Below are positions 25,021-33,782 of a DNA stretch of 64,000 nucleotides, piece by piece. The first letter of the stretch is position 1; every line of letters begins with the position of its first letter. The notes under the pieces were generated by a model that made no database searches, was not told the origin of the DNA, and saw only the letters and a list, made by a program, of their open reading frames with translations. This DNA comes from CAVTPU01 sp963736695 (GTDB lineage: Bacteria; Actinomycetota; Actinomycetes; Mycobacteriales; Micromonosporaceae), in assembly GCA_963736695.1 (NCBI GenBank), contig CAVTPU010000004.1:1488001-1552000 (forward strand). The letters are read 5' to 3'. A program made the translations under genes and the position numbers.

Positions 25021-25123
25021 ACCAATGCTGTTGATCGCGGATCGACCGTAGTTAGCTTCAAAGTGGATGATCGAAAAGACCTATCGGACCGCGTTTCCGC
25101 TGGTCAGGGTCTTGATCAATTGT
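25021..25123. repeat. 103-bp imperfect direct repeat, right copy
   Basis: Counterpart of 20193-20295. It ends exactly where the tRNA-Lys 3' end begins, so it is the terminal sequence of the integrated element and may hold recombinase arm-type or transfer sites. The bases 24868-25020 before it contain no gene. Confidence 0.65.
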
Positions 25124-25195
25124 GCGCCGCCAGGGACTCGAACCCCGAACCCGCGGATTAAGAGTCCGCTGCTCTGCCAGTTGAGCTAGCGGCGC
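25123..25195 (-). tRNA. tRNA-Lys (anticodon CTT)
   Basis: A 73-base tRNA on the minus strand. Acceptor stem GCGCCGC/GCGGCGC pairs perfectly, the anticodon loop is CTCTTAA giving CTT, and the T arm contains GGTTCGAGTCC. The discriminator base is A; CCA is not fully encoded. Its 3' half is duplicated at 22381-22424, marking it as an integration site. The 174-bp region 25196-25369 upstream has no gene and must hold its promoter. Confidence 0.95.
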
Positions 25196-25369
25196 TCGGT
25201 CGGCAACGCGGATGACCTTACCACGCGTGTTGGGGTGACCTCCAATCGATTCCGCAGCTCCCACAGAATCCGACAATTCGTCATGAACAACCACGCCAGC
25301 GGCGAGGTTTCGCAGTGCGCCGGGCCGGCTCATCAGCCACGGTCGCCGGACAGGGAAGACAGTCCGGAC

Positions 25370-26509
25370 TCATTCACCGTACGGCTCGACCGGTGGCGCG
25401 GTGAGCGAGGCAGCGACCTCGTCGGCGGCGGACTTCAGTGGGCCGTCCGCCAGGTAGCGCAGCGTTGGGCCGTACCCGATTGATCGCACGAGGCCGGCGC
25501 GTTCGATCCGACGGATGTCGCGGATCGCCTGGTCTCGCGACAGTCCTTCGTCGCTCTGGTAGACCTCGCGGCGCAGTCCCTCGCCGGCCGCCGCATTTAG
25601 AGCGGACACGCTGCGACCCGACAGGCCGAACTCGGCCGCCAGCCGTTCGCACGCCTCCCACACCTGCAGCCCGAGTTGGAGCCGTTTCGCGACGATCTGC
25701 GCCTGCAGGTGGTGGGCGCGCAGACAGAACCTGACCCACGAATGGCAGTCGAGTTCGGGTTGATACGAGCCTCGGGTCGATTCCCGCAGCGCCCGATAAT
25801 AGTCAACCGTGTTGATGTCGTGGCCGAGCCACTCCTCGATCGAGCAGAACTCCGGATGGGTCCGGCCACCCCGCGCGATCACCAATGTCTGCAGGCATCG
25901 GGCCATCCGACCGTTGCCGTCACGCCAGGGATGGATCGCCACGAGGTTGAGGTGGGCCAACGCGGCCCGGACCAGAACATGTTGCGCTTCCTCGTCTCGA
26001 TTGAGCCACTCCACGAGGTCACGCATCAATTCGGGCACGGCTTCCGGCGCCGGCCCGACATATGCGGGGGCCAGCGGATCGCTTCCCGTCACCATGATTC
26101 CACCGCGCCGGTAGTTTCCCGGCGTCTTGTCGGGCCACGCCCGGGTCATCATGTAGTGCAGTCCCGATAACAGCATCTCGCCATATGAGAAGAAGTCCAT
26201 CTGCGGCATTCGCAACACCCACGTCAGCGCGTCGCGATAGCCGGTGACCGCATCGCGAGCCGCTTCGGACACGTCTGCGGAGATCGCCGCGCCGTCAACG
26301 AGTGCAATCGCCGTGCTCAGGTCGACCGAGTAACCCTCGATTGTGTTGGAGCCCATGATCGCTCCGGCGACCAGCCGCTTGCGCACCCCGCCGAGCCAGG
26401 TGTGGTTGCGGACGCCGCCGGTCGACCGCACAAAATCGGCGAAATAAGCGTCGATCTCCGTGATGACCCGGCGATCGTCCTCGTCCAGCGTCGGCATGTC
26501 ATACAGCAC
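25370..26509 (-). CDS. Fic domain protein (AMPylase-type)
   Basis: A 379-residue Fic protein. The catalytic motif is HPWRDGNGRMAR (about residues 194-205), preceded by the flap and by an N-terminal helix with the inhibitory-like segment IMGSNTIEGY, similar to the (S/T)xxxE(G/N) motif of self-inhibited class II/III Fic proteins. A C-terminal winged helix-like region follows (SGRSVSALNAAAGEG). It should transfer AMP, or another nucleotide part, to a protein hydroxyl. The start is GTG 26509 or ATG 26497; GAGG at about 26511-26514 is too close to the GTG and far from the ATG. Upstream diverges from the sigma gene. Confidence 0.88.
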   Translation of the reverse strand: MLYDMPTLDEDDRRVITEIDAYFADFVRSTGGVRNHTWLGGVRKRLVAGAIMGSNTIEGYSVDLSTAIALVDGAAISADVSEAARDAVTGYRDALTWVLRMPQMDFFSYGEMLLSGLHYMMTRAWPDKTPGNYRRGGIMVTGSDPLAPAYVGPAPEAVPELMRDLVEWLNRDEEAQHVLVRAALAHLNLVAIHPWRDGNGRMARCLQTLVIARGGRTHPEFCSIEEWLGHDINTVDYYRALRESTRGSYQPELDCHSWVRFCLRAHHLQAQIVAKRLQLGLQVWEACERLAAEFGLSGRSVSALNAAAGEGLRREVYQSDEGLSRDQAIRDIRRIERAGLVRSIGYGPTLRYLADGPLKSAADEVAASLTAPPVEPYGE

Positions 26510-26623
26510 GCCTCGATGCTACGACGATCGTGGCAAGGCCGCAACGATTCAGAAAGGGCGAGCCTGACTGCAACACCTCTGGCACCTCGACCCGTCTATG
26601 TCGAGAAACCCCGGAGGTGGAAC

Positions 26624-27148
26624 GTGACCTATGAAGAGTTCGCGGCGACTCAGCTGCGACCCCTGCTGCGCTATGCCACCATGCTCACCGGCGACGGCCA
26701 TCTCGCCGCCGACCTCGTCCAAGAGGTCATGGTCAAGGTGCAGCTGCATTGGCGCAAGGTCGCCGCCGCCGACATACCCGCGCTCTATGTGCGACGAATG
26801 GTCACCAACGCCCACGTCGACTGGCGGCGCGGCTCGTGGTGGCGACGCACCGTGCTCAGCGGCAGCCCGGCTGACCTGCGAACGGTCACGACAGCCACCG
26901 CCACGGCTGACCACGCCGACCAGTCCGCCGACCGCGACCGCGTGTGGACGCTGCTGCGGACCCTCCCCCGCCAACAACGCGCGGCGTTGGTGTTGCGCTT
27001 CTATGAGGATCTCAGCGACTCCGACATCGCCGAAGTCCTCGACTGCGCCACCGGCACCGTCCGCTCACACATCTCTCGCGGACTGGCCACCCTGCGGTCC
27101 GCGATCACAGCCGACCACAGCCGCAACCCGATGGAGGCACGGACATGA
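26624..27148 (+). CDS. SigE-family (ECF group) RNA polymerase sigma factor
   Basis: A 174-residue ECF sigma factor. Region 2 is at LAADLVQEVMVKVQLHW and YVRRMVTNAHVDWRRG; region 4 at LPRQQRAALVLRFYEDLSDSDIAEVL with CATGTVRSHISRGLATL. GTG 26624 has GGAGG at 26613-26617. The stop overlaps the ATG of the LCP-family gene (ATGA at 27145-27148). Unlike the other two sigma genes in the window, its coupled partner is not a propeller but an LCP protein, so cell-wall state may be the input (inference). Confidence 0.92.
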   Translation: MTYEEFAATQLRPLLRYATMLTGDGHLAADLVQEVMVKVQLHWRKVAAADIPALYVRRMVTNAHVDWRRGSWWRRTVLSGSPADLRTVTTATATADHADQSADRDRVWTLLRTLPRQQRAALVLRFYEDLSDSDIAEVLDCATGTVRSHISRGLATLRSAITADHSRNPMEART

Positions 27149-28248
27149 TCGAAGACGAGATTCGCCAGTCCTTTCACCGCCATGAACATCTCGTCCCCGA
27201 CCCGGCCGGCGTGAGCCAGGCGGTCGCCGCGACGGTGCGTCGGCGGCGAACTCGCCGCCGGACACTGGCGGCCGGCGGCGTCGCCATGCTCGTGTTCGCC
27301 GCGCTCGCCGTCCCGATGGGGTTCCGGGCGTGGCTCACTGACACGGCGTCGACCCCGCTGCTTCCCGGCGGCACGAACGCTCCGACGGCGTTGGCTGGCC
27401 GGCCGTTGAACTTCCTCATCGCAGGCTTGGACGACGGCCAGTTTCACATGGGCCTCGACCGGTCCGACGCCATCATCGTTGCCCACGTGCCGGCGGACCG
27501 TCGACACATCTACCTGATCACGATCCCCCGCGACCTGGAGGTCAAGGACAAGACCAACAAACCCATGAAGATCAATAGCGCGTACGCCCTCGGCGGCTTC
27601 GCCGAACTCAGCCGCGTGGTCAGCGAGTTGACCGGACTGACCTTCGACGGAGCCGCGACGGTCGGCCTGTCGGGCATGTCCGCACTCACCGACGCGATCG
27701 GTGGCGTCGACTTCTGCGTCAAGGAAGCCGCGATCTCGTTTCACACCGGCCACCGCTTCGATCCGGGCTGCTACCACTTCACCGGGGCGCAGGCGAGAGA
27801 CTATCTGCGCCAACGCATGAACTTCCCCGGCGCCCCGACAGAACCCCCCGCCTACCGTTACGGCGCGATTCTGCGGGACGAACATCAGGTCGCATATCTT
27901 GGTGCGGTCATCGAGAAGCTGGCCTCCGACTCCGCCCTGAGTGATCCGTCGAAGCTCACCGCACTCATCGGGCTCGCCGGCACGGGGCTCCACCTGGACA
28001 CTCGCGGGCTGTCTCCTCTCGACGTCGCCACCGAGCTGCGACCGGCGGGGCGCGATGTCGTCGGGATCGCGATGCCGGTCACGGACGTTGCTCACCGCGA
28101 GAACACCGGCGCCCTGAACACCACTGCTGAGACGGCGCGGCTCTTCGCCGCGGTCCGAGCCGATGATCTGGACCGGTGGGCCGCCGCACATCATCTTGTG
28201 CCGGCGAAGTCCGCCAGCCCGACCCCGGGTGCAAGCCGCTCAAGCTGA
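27145..28248 (+). CDS. LytR-CpsA-Psr (LCP) family protein coupled to a sigma factor
   Basis: A 367-residue membrane protein with a short cytoplasmic N terminus ending in RRRRTRRR, one transmembrane helix (about 46-63) and an extracytoplasmic LCP domain. LCP landmarks are RSDAIIVAHV, ITIPRDLEV, KINSAYALGG and DYLRQRMNFP followed by YGAILRDEHQ; the catalytic Arg/Asp residues are mostly kept. LCP enzymes attach polymers such as teichoic acid or arabinogalactan to peptidoglycan. The cytoplasmic part and the coupling to the sigma gene give the same layout as sigma/anti-sigma pairs, so this LCP may double as regulator. Confidence 0.85.
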   Translation: MIEDEIRQSFHRHEHLVPDPAGVSQAVAATVRRRRTRRRTLAAGGVAMLVFAALAVPMGFRAWLTDTASTPLLPGGTNAPTALAGRPLNFLIAGLDDGQFHMGLDRSDAIIVAHVPADRRHIYLITIPRDLEVKDKTNKPMKINSAYALGGFAELSRVVSELTGLTFDGAATVGLSGMSALTDAIGGVDFCVKEAAISFHTGHRFDPGCYHFTGAQARDYLRQRMNFPGAPTEPPAYRYGAILRDEHQVAYLGAVIEKLASDSALSDPSKLTALIGLAGTGLHLDTRGLSPLDVATELRPAGRDVVGIAMPVTDVAHRENTGALNTTAETARLFAAVRADDLDRWAAAHHLVPAKSASPTPGASRSS

Positions 28249-28324
28249 CGGCCCGACGCTAGACCTTTGAGCTGAGGCCTCATGAAATGGGGCCTCACGA
28301 CATCGCCCACGGGCGCTGTCGAAT

Positions 28325-28381
28325 CCGCCCTCACCGGTGATCAGGTGACCAGCCACAACACTCGATCACCGGTGAGGGCGG
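28325..28381. terminator. Long perfect hairpin between convergent genes
   Basis: Arms 28325-28342 and 28364-28381 are perfect 18-bp complements with a 21-base loop, between the LCP gene and the convergent catabolic operon. A smaller hairpin (28273-28279 with 28291-28297) precedes it. Together they probably end transcription from both sides. Confidence 0.72.
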
Positions 28382-28406
28382 CCCGTTAAAGAACACGCCT
28401 CGGGGG

Positions 28407-29591
28407 TCAGAACGCGGAGATGCCGGTGATCGCCCGGCCGAGGATCAGGGCATGCACGTCGTGCGTACCCTCATAGGTGTTGACCACCTCAAGGTTGACC
28501 ATATGCCGGGCGACACCGAACTCGTCGCTGATGCCGTTGCCGCCGAGCATGTCGCGGGCGACCCGGGCGATGTCGAGTGCCTTGCCGCACGAGTTGCGTT
28601 TGAGGATCGACGTCATCTCCACCGTCGCATGTCCCTCATCCTTGAGCCGCCCGAGTCGCAGGCAGCCCTGCAGCCCGAGGGTGATCTCGGTGAGCATGTC
28701 GGCAAGCTTCTTCTGGACCAGCTGGTTGGCCGCGAGCGGCCGTCCAAACTGGTGGCGTTGCGTCACATAGTCGCGGGCCCGGCGATAGCAGTCCTCGGCG
28801 GCGCCGAGGGCTCCCCACGCGATGCCATAGCGGGCACTGTTGAGACAGGTGAAGGGACCTTTCAATCCCCGTACGCCGGGGAAGACATTGCCGTCTGACA
28901 CGAACACGTCGTCCATGACGATCTCGCCGGTTATCGACGCGCGTAGCCCCACTTTTCCGTGGATGGCTGGGGTGCTCAGCCCATCGGCCCCCCTCTCCAG
29001 CAGGAATCCACGGATGTGGCCGCCGTCGTCCTTGGCCCACACGACGAAGACGTCGGCGATCGGCGAATTGGTGATCCACATCTTTGAACCGGTCAGGCGG
29101 AAGCCGCCCGGCACACTGCGGGCTCGGGTGGCCATGGAGCCGGGGTCGCTTCCGTGGTCGGGTTCGGTCAGGCCGAAGCATCCGATCCACTCGCCGGTGG
29201 CCAGACGCGGCAGATATCTTCGTTTCTGCGCTTCGGTGCCGAACTCGGCGATCGGCACCATGACCAGCGACGACTGCACGCTCATCATCGACCGGAATCC
29301 GGAGTCGATTCGCTCGACCTCGCGGGCGATGAGGCCATAGCTGACATAGCCGAGCCCGGCTCCGCCATATTCGGCGGGAATGGTCGGGCCGAGCATGCCG
29401 ATCTCGCCCATCTCACGAAAGATCGCGGGATCGGTGTGTTCGTGGCGAAACGCCTCGAGTGCCCGTGGCGCGAGCTTGTCCTGGCAATAAGCGCGTGCGG
29501 CGTCGCGCACGTGCCGTTCGTCGTCGGTGAGTTGGGTGTCGAGCAGCAGCGGGTCGTCCCACCGGAACTGGGCTCGGTTGCCAGCAGTCAT
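28407..29591 (-). CDS. gcdH: Glutaryl-CoA dehydrogenase-type acyl-CoA dehydrogenase
   Basis: A 394-residue FAD enzyme of the acyl-CoA dehydrogenase family. The C-terminal signature VVNTYEGTHDVHALILGRAITG is characteristic of glutaryl-CoA dehydrogenase, where the Glu is the catalytic base; FAD-binding segments CFGLTEPDHGSDP and WITNSPIADVFVVWAK and RYGIAWGALGAAEDC also fit. The reaction is oxidative decarboxylation of glutaryl-CoA to crotonyl-CoA. It is the last gene of the aromatic-acid operon, 56 bases after ridA, with AGGAG upstream of ATG 29591. It could process the C5 dicarboxyl-CoA left after ring cleavage. Confidence 0.9.
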   Translation of the reverse strand: MTAGNRAQFRWDDPLLLDTQLTDDERHVRDAARAYCQDKLAPRALEAFRHEHTDPAIFREMGEIGMLGPTIPAEYGGAGLGYVSYGLIAREVERIDSGFRSMMSVQSSLVMVPIAEFGTEAQKRRYLPRLATGEWIGCFGLTEPDHGSDPGSMATRARSVPGGFRLTGSKMWITNSPIADVFVVWAKDDGGHIRGFLLERGADGLSTPAIHGKVGLRASITGEIVMDDVFVSDGNVFPGVRGLKGPFTCLNSARYGIAWGALGAAEDCYRRARDYVTQRHQFGRPLAANQLVQKKLADMLTEITLGLQGCLRLGRLKDEGHATVEMTSILKRNSCGKALDIARVARDMLGGNGISDEFGVARHMVNLEVVNTYEGTHDVHALILGRAITGISAF

Positions 29592-29647
29592 GGCATTGTT
29601 CTCCTGCGATGGTTGTGAAAGTCGGACCGCGTGCAATGAGGACCGCG

Positions 29648-30043
29648 TCAGTCGGGGATCATCGCGGTGACCTCGATCTCGACCATGGCTCGGGGTTCGA
29701 CGAGTCGACTCACCTCCACCGCGGTCATGGCGACGTCAAAGCCGCCGATGACCTCCCGGTAGGCCTTTCCGACGTCGTGCGCGGCCGCCGTGTAGGCGTC
29801 GACGTCGGTGACATACCACGTCATCCGCACGATGTGCTCGGGTCGGGCGCCGGCCTCGGCAAGCACCTCGACGATGTTGTGCAGTGCTTGTCGGGCTTGG
29901 GTGGCGAAGTCGTCGGTGGGGAAGACGCGGTCGGTGTCCCAGCCGACCATGCCGGCGACGAAGATCATTTGTCCGCGGGCGACGACTCCATTGGCATATC
30001 CGCGGGGTCGTGGCCAGCCGGGTGGTTGCAGGACGCGTTTCAC
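29648..30043 (-). CDS. RidA/YjgF-family enamine-imine deaminase
   Basis: A 131-residue RidA-family protein. It has the family opening (YANGVVARGQMIFVAGMVGWD), the middle ALHNIVEVLAEAGARPEHIVRMTWYVTD and the C-terminal VEPRAMVEIEVTAM with the substrate-binding Arg. RidA proteins hydrolyse enamines or imines, releasing ammonia. In this operon the ring-reduced product of 2-aminobenzoyl-CoA would be an enamine, so RidA is the likely deaminating step (inference). GTG 30043 overlaps the ligase stop codon. Confidence 0.9.
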   Translation of the reverse strand: MKRVLQPPGWPRPRGYANGVVARGQMIFVAGMVGWDTDRVFPTDDFATQARQALHNIVEVLAEAGARPEHIVRMTWYVTDVDAYTAAAHDVGKAYREVIGGFDVAMTAVEVSRLVEPRAMVEIEVTAMIPD

Positions 30044-31671
30044 GTGGGCTCTCCCCCGTCGGTGGTCTGTCGCAGTTTGAAGCGTTGCAGTTTGCCGGTT
30101 TCGGTGCGTGGAAGGGTGTCGACGAAGGTGATGGCCCGGGGGTATTTGTAGGGGGCGATGGTCTGTTTTACGAAATCTTGCAGTTGTGTGATGGTCGGCG
30201 CGTCGGGGGTGTTCGGGGGGCGCAGCACCACGAAGGCGGAGACGATCTGGCCGCGCTCGTCGTCGGGCACGCCGATGACGGCGCATTCGGCCACGGCGGG
30301 ATGGGCCATGAGCGCGTCCTCCACTTCGGGTGAGGCGATGTTGTATCCGGACGAGACGATCATGTCATCGGAGCGGGCCTGGTAGTGGAAGTAGCCGTCG
30401 TCGTCGATGAGGTAGGAGTCGCCGGTGTAGTTCCATCCGTCGCGCACGTAGGTGGTTTGTCGGTCGTCGGCGAGATAACGGCACCCGGTGGGTCCTTTGA
30501 CCGCGAGGAGTCCGACGGTTCCGGGCGGCACGGGTTGGCCGTGTTCGTCGACGACGCGAGCCTGATAGCCGGGGACCGGCATGCCGGTGGCGCCGGGGCG
30601 GGCGTGTTCGGCGTCGGCGGAGATGAAGATGTGCAGCATCTCGGTGGCGCCGATTCCGTCGATTATCTCGATGCCGGTCGCGTCGCGCCACTGTGCCCGG
30701 GTCGCTGCGGGGAGCGCTTCGCCGGCGGAGACGCAGGTTCGCAGAGGGGTGTCGCGGAGTTCGGCGCCGCGTGCGGCGAGCGCACGGTAGGAGGTGGGTG
30801 CGGTGACGAGGATAGTGGCGTCGAATTCTTTGATGTTGTCGAGCAGTTGCGGTGGTCCGGCTTTTTCGAGCAGCACGGTGGATGCGCCGACTGCCATGGG
30901 GAAGAGCAGCAGGCCGCCGAGCCCGAAGGTGAACGCGAGTGGTGGGCTGCCGATGAAGACGTCGTCCGGTTGAGGTCGCAGCACGTACGGGGGGAAGCAG
31001 TGACAGATGGCCATGAGGTCGCGGTGAAAGTGGACGGTGGCTTTCGGCACGCCGGTGGTGCCGGAGGTGAACGCGATGAGGCTGACGTCGTCGGCGGCGG
31101 TGGCCACGGTGGTGAAGTCGGGGGTGTGGCGGGCCATACGCGCTTCGAGCCCGTCGGGTTGGTCGCTGTGGAAGTGGACGATGTGGCGCAGCTGGGGGCG
31201 GTTGCGGGCGGCGGCGGTGAGTTCGTCGGCGAGCGCCGTGTCGCAGAGTGCGTGGGTGATGTGGGCTTTGTCGATGATTTGGCCGAGTTCTTTGGCTCGC
31301 AGCAGTGGCATGGTCGCGACGGCGATGCCGCCGGCTTTTATCACGGCGAACCAGCACGCGGCGAGCATGGGGTTGTTGGGTGCGCGCAGGAGCACCCGGT
31401 TGCCGGGGACGAGTCCGAGGTCGTGGGTGAGGACGGCGGCGATGCGGTTGGCGTGCTCGTGCAGTTGGGCGTAGGTCCAGGTGAGGCCGCCGGGTGCACG
31501 GAGGCAGACGCGGTCTCCTCGGCCTTCGGTGATGTGTCGGTCGAGCAGTTCGGTGGCGCAGTTGAGTTGGTCGGGGAATCGCAGCTCGGGGAGGTCGAAG
31601 GTCAGGTCGGGCCACTGGTGTGGTGGGGGCAGGTTGTCTCGGGCGAAGGTGTCGATGTGCGCACTCGTCAT
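30040..31671 (-). CDS. 2-aminobenzoate/benzoate-CoA ligase family enzyme
   Basis: A 543-residue AMP-forming acyl-CoA synthetase. ATP-binding P-loop AFTSGTTGVPKATVHF, the GIGATEMLHIF motif, the hinge YTGDSYLIDDDGYFHYQARSDDMI and the catalytic Lys in PRTETGKLQRF are all present. The subgroup resembles benzoate- and 2-aminobenzoate-CoA ligases, and the neighbouring fused monooxygenase points to 2-aminobenzoate (anthranilate) or a related acid as substrate. It makes the aryl-CoA that enters the pathway. ATG 31671 has GAGG upstream. Separated from the preceding gene by an 84-bp repetitive spacer; overlaps ridA by four bases. Confidence 0.88.
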   Translation of the reverse strand: MTSAHIDTFARDNLPPPHQWPDLTFDLPELRFPDQLNCATELLDRHITEGRGDRVCLRAPGGLTWTYAQLHEHANRIAAVLTHDLGLVPGNRVLLRAPNNPMLAACWFAVIKAGGIAVATMPLLRAKELGQIIDKAHITHALCDTALADELTAAARNRPQLRHIVHFHSDQPDGLEARMARHTPDFTTVATAADDVSLIAFTSGTTGVPKATVHFHRDLMAICHCFPPYVLRPQPDDVFIGSPPLAFTFGLGGLLLFPMAVGASTVLLEKAGPPQLLDNIKEFDATILVTAPTSYRALAARGAELRDTPLRTCVSAGEALPAATRAQWRDATGIEIIDGIGATEMLHIFISADAEHARPGATGMPVPGYQARVVDEHGQPVPPGTVGLLAVKGPTGCRYLADDRQTTYVRDGWNYTGDSYLIDDDGYFHYQARSDDMIVSSGYNIASPEVEDALMAHPAVAECAVIGVPDDERGQIVSAFVVLRPPNTPDAPTITQLQDFVKQTIAPYKYPRAITFVDTLPRTETGKLQRFKLRQTTDGGEPT

Positions 31672-31685
31672 GGTCGACCTCGTGG

Positions 31686-31736
31686 TGAGGGGTGAGGGGT
31701 GAGGATTGAGGGGTGAGGATTGAGGGGTGAAGTGAA
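31686..31736. repeat. 14-bp tandem repeat in the operon spacer
   Basis: About three copies of GAGGGGTGAGGATT, with shorter partial units at both ends, fill most of the gap between the acyl-CoA dehydrogenase and ligase genes. It is the only long spacer in an otherwise overlapping operon and is prone to slippage, so spacer length may vary between isolates. Confidence 0.7.
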
Positions 31737-31755
31737 GGGTGTGAGGCGGTGGGTG

Positions 31756-32925
<1,170 letters not shown>

Positions 32926-32930
32926 GGACG

Positions 32931-33782
32931 TCAGTTCCCTTCGAACGTCGGGCGTTGTTTCGCGACGAACGCGTGATATGCGCGGGCGAAGTCTTCTGTG
33001 AGCATGCACAGCGCTTGGGCCTGCGCTTCGGCGTCGATGGCTTGGTCGATGGTCATGGACCACTCGTGATGCAGCATGGATTTGGTGATGCCATGCGCGA
33101 ACGTCGGTCCGGCGGCGAGGTCGTGGGCGATGGCTGCCGCAGCGGCATGCAGGCCGTCCGGTTCGGTCAGCTGGTTATAGAAGCCCCACGCCGATCCTTC
33201 GGCTCCGGTCATGGGCCGGCCGGTGTAGAGCAGTTCGGCGGCCCGCCCCTGACCGATGATGCGGGGCAGCATCGCGCAGGCTCCCATGTCGCAGCCCGCG
33301 AGGCCGACCCGACTGAAGAGAAAGGCGGTGCGGCTTCGTTCGGTGCCGACCCGCAGGTCCGATGCCATCGCGATGATGGCGCCGGCCCCGGCGCAGACGC
33401 CGTCGACAGCCGCGACGATCGGCTGCGGGCAGGCTCGCATCGCTTTGACCAGGTCCCCGGTCATTCGGGTGAAGAGCAGCAGCTCGGGGGCGCGCAGGCC
33501 GATGAGCGGACCGATGATGTCGTGCACGTCGCCGCCGGAGGAGAAGTTCTCGCCGGCGCCGTGGATGACGACCGCGGCGACGTCGTCGGCGTAGGCGAGG
33601 CGCCGGAACAGGTCCCGCAGCTCGGCATAGGAGTCGAAGGTGAGCGGGTTTTTGCGTTCGGGTCGGTTGAGCACGATGGTCGCGACTCTGTCGGTGACAC
33701 TCCACAGGAAGTGTTCGGCGGTGTATCCGGCGAGCCGGACACGGTTGCCGGCCCGCAGGGCGGGGTCCAAGTCGTGGGTCAT
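32931..33782 (-). CDS. Enoyl-CoA hydratase/isomerase family protein
   Basis: A 283-residue crotonase-fold enzyme. The CoA-binding and oxyanion-hole segments are GAGENFSSGGDVHDI and AGCDMGACAMLPRIIGQGRAAELLYTG. The usual first catalytic Glu is replaced by Asp in GCDMGA, so it may catalyse hydrolysis of a ring C-C bond or another crotonase reaction. It has a ~35-residue N-terminal extension. ATG 33782 overlaps the MarR stop (ATGA). In known 2-aminobenzoyl-CoA clusters an enoyl-CoA hydratase homologue accompanies the monooxygenase. Confidence 0.87.
   Translation of the reverse strand: MTHDLDPALRAGNRVRLAGYTAEHFLWSVTDRVATIVLNRPERKNPLTFDSYAELRDLFRRLAYADDVAAVVIHGAGENFSSGGDVHDIIGPLIGLRAPELLLFTRMTGDLVKAMRACPQPIVAAVDGVCAGAGAIIAMASDLRVGTERSRTAFLFSRVGLAGCDMGACAMLPRIIGQGRAAELLYTGRPMTGAEGSAWGFYNQLTEPDGLHAAAAAIAHDLAAGPTFAHGITKSMLHHEWSMTIDQAIDAEAQAQALCMLTEDFARAYHAFVAKQRPTFEGN

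Larger units (their letters stand above)
22381..25165. mobile_element. Putative 2.7-kb integrated element at tRNA-Lys
   Basis: Bounded by 44-bp exact direct repeats of the tRNA-Lys 3' half. The element regenerated an intact tRNA and moved the old 3' end and its terminator 2.7 kb away, which is the usual result of site-specific integration by a tyrosine recombinase. It carries two GNAT genes, a truncated ArsR-type regulator and, at its tRNA end, the 103-bp repeat. No integrase or excisionase is visible, so it is a remnant or is mobilised in trans. Confidence 0.65.

Noticed and set aside
27001..28194. A 397-codon minus-strand frame opposite the LCP gene
   Set aside because: Antisense of a well supported LCP gene that is coupled to a sigma factor.
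30385..31695. A 436-codon plus-strand frame opposite the CoA ligase
   Set aside because: Gly/Val/Asp-rich antisense sequence without motifs; the ligase on the minus strand has all adenylation motifs.
31686..31736. CRISPR-like array
   Set aside because: Repeat units are 14 bases and contiguous with no unique spacers and no cas genes; a simple tandem repeat.
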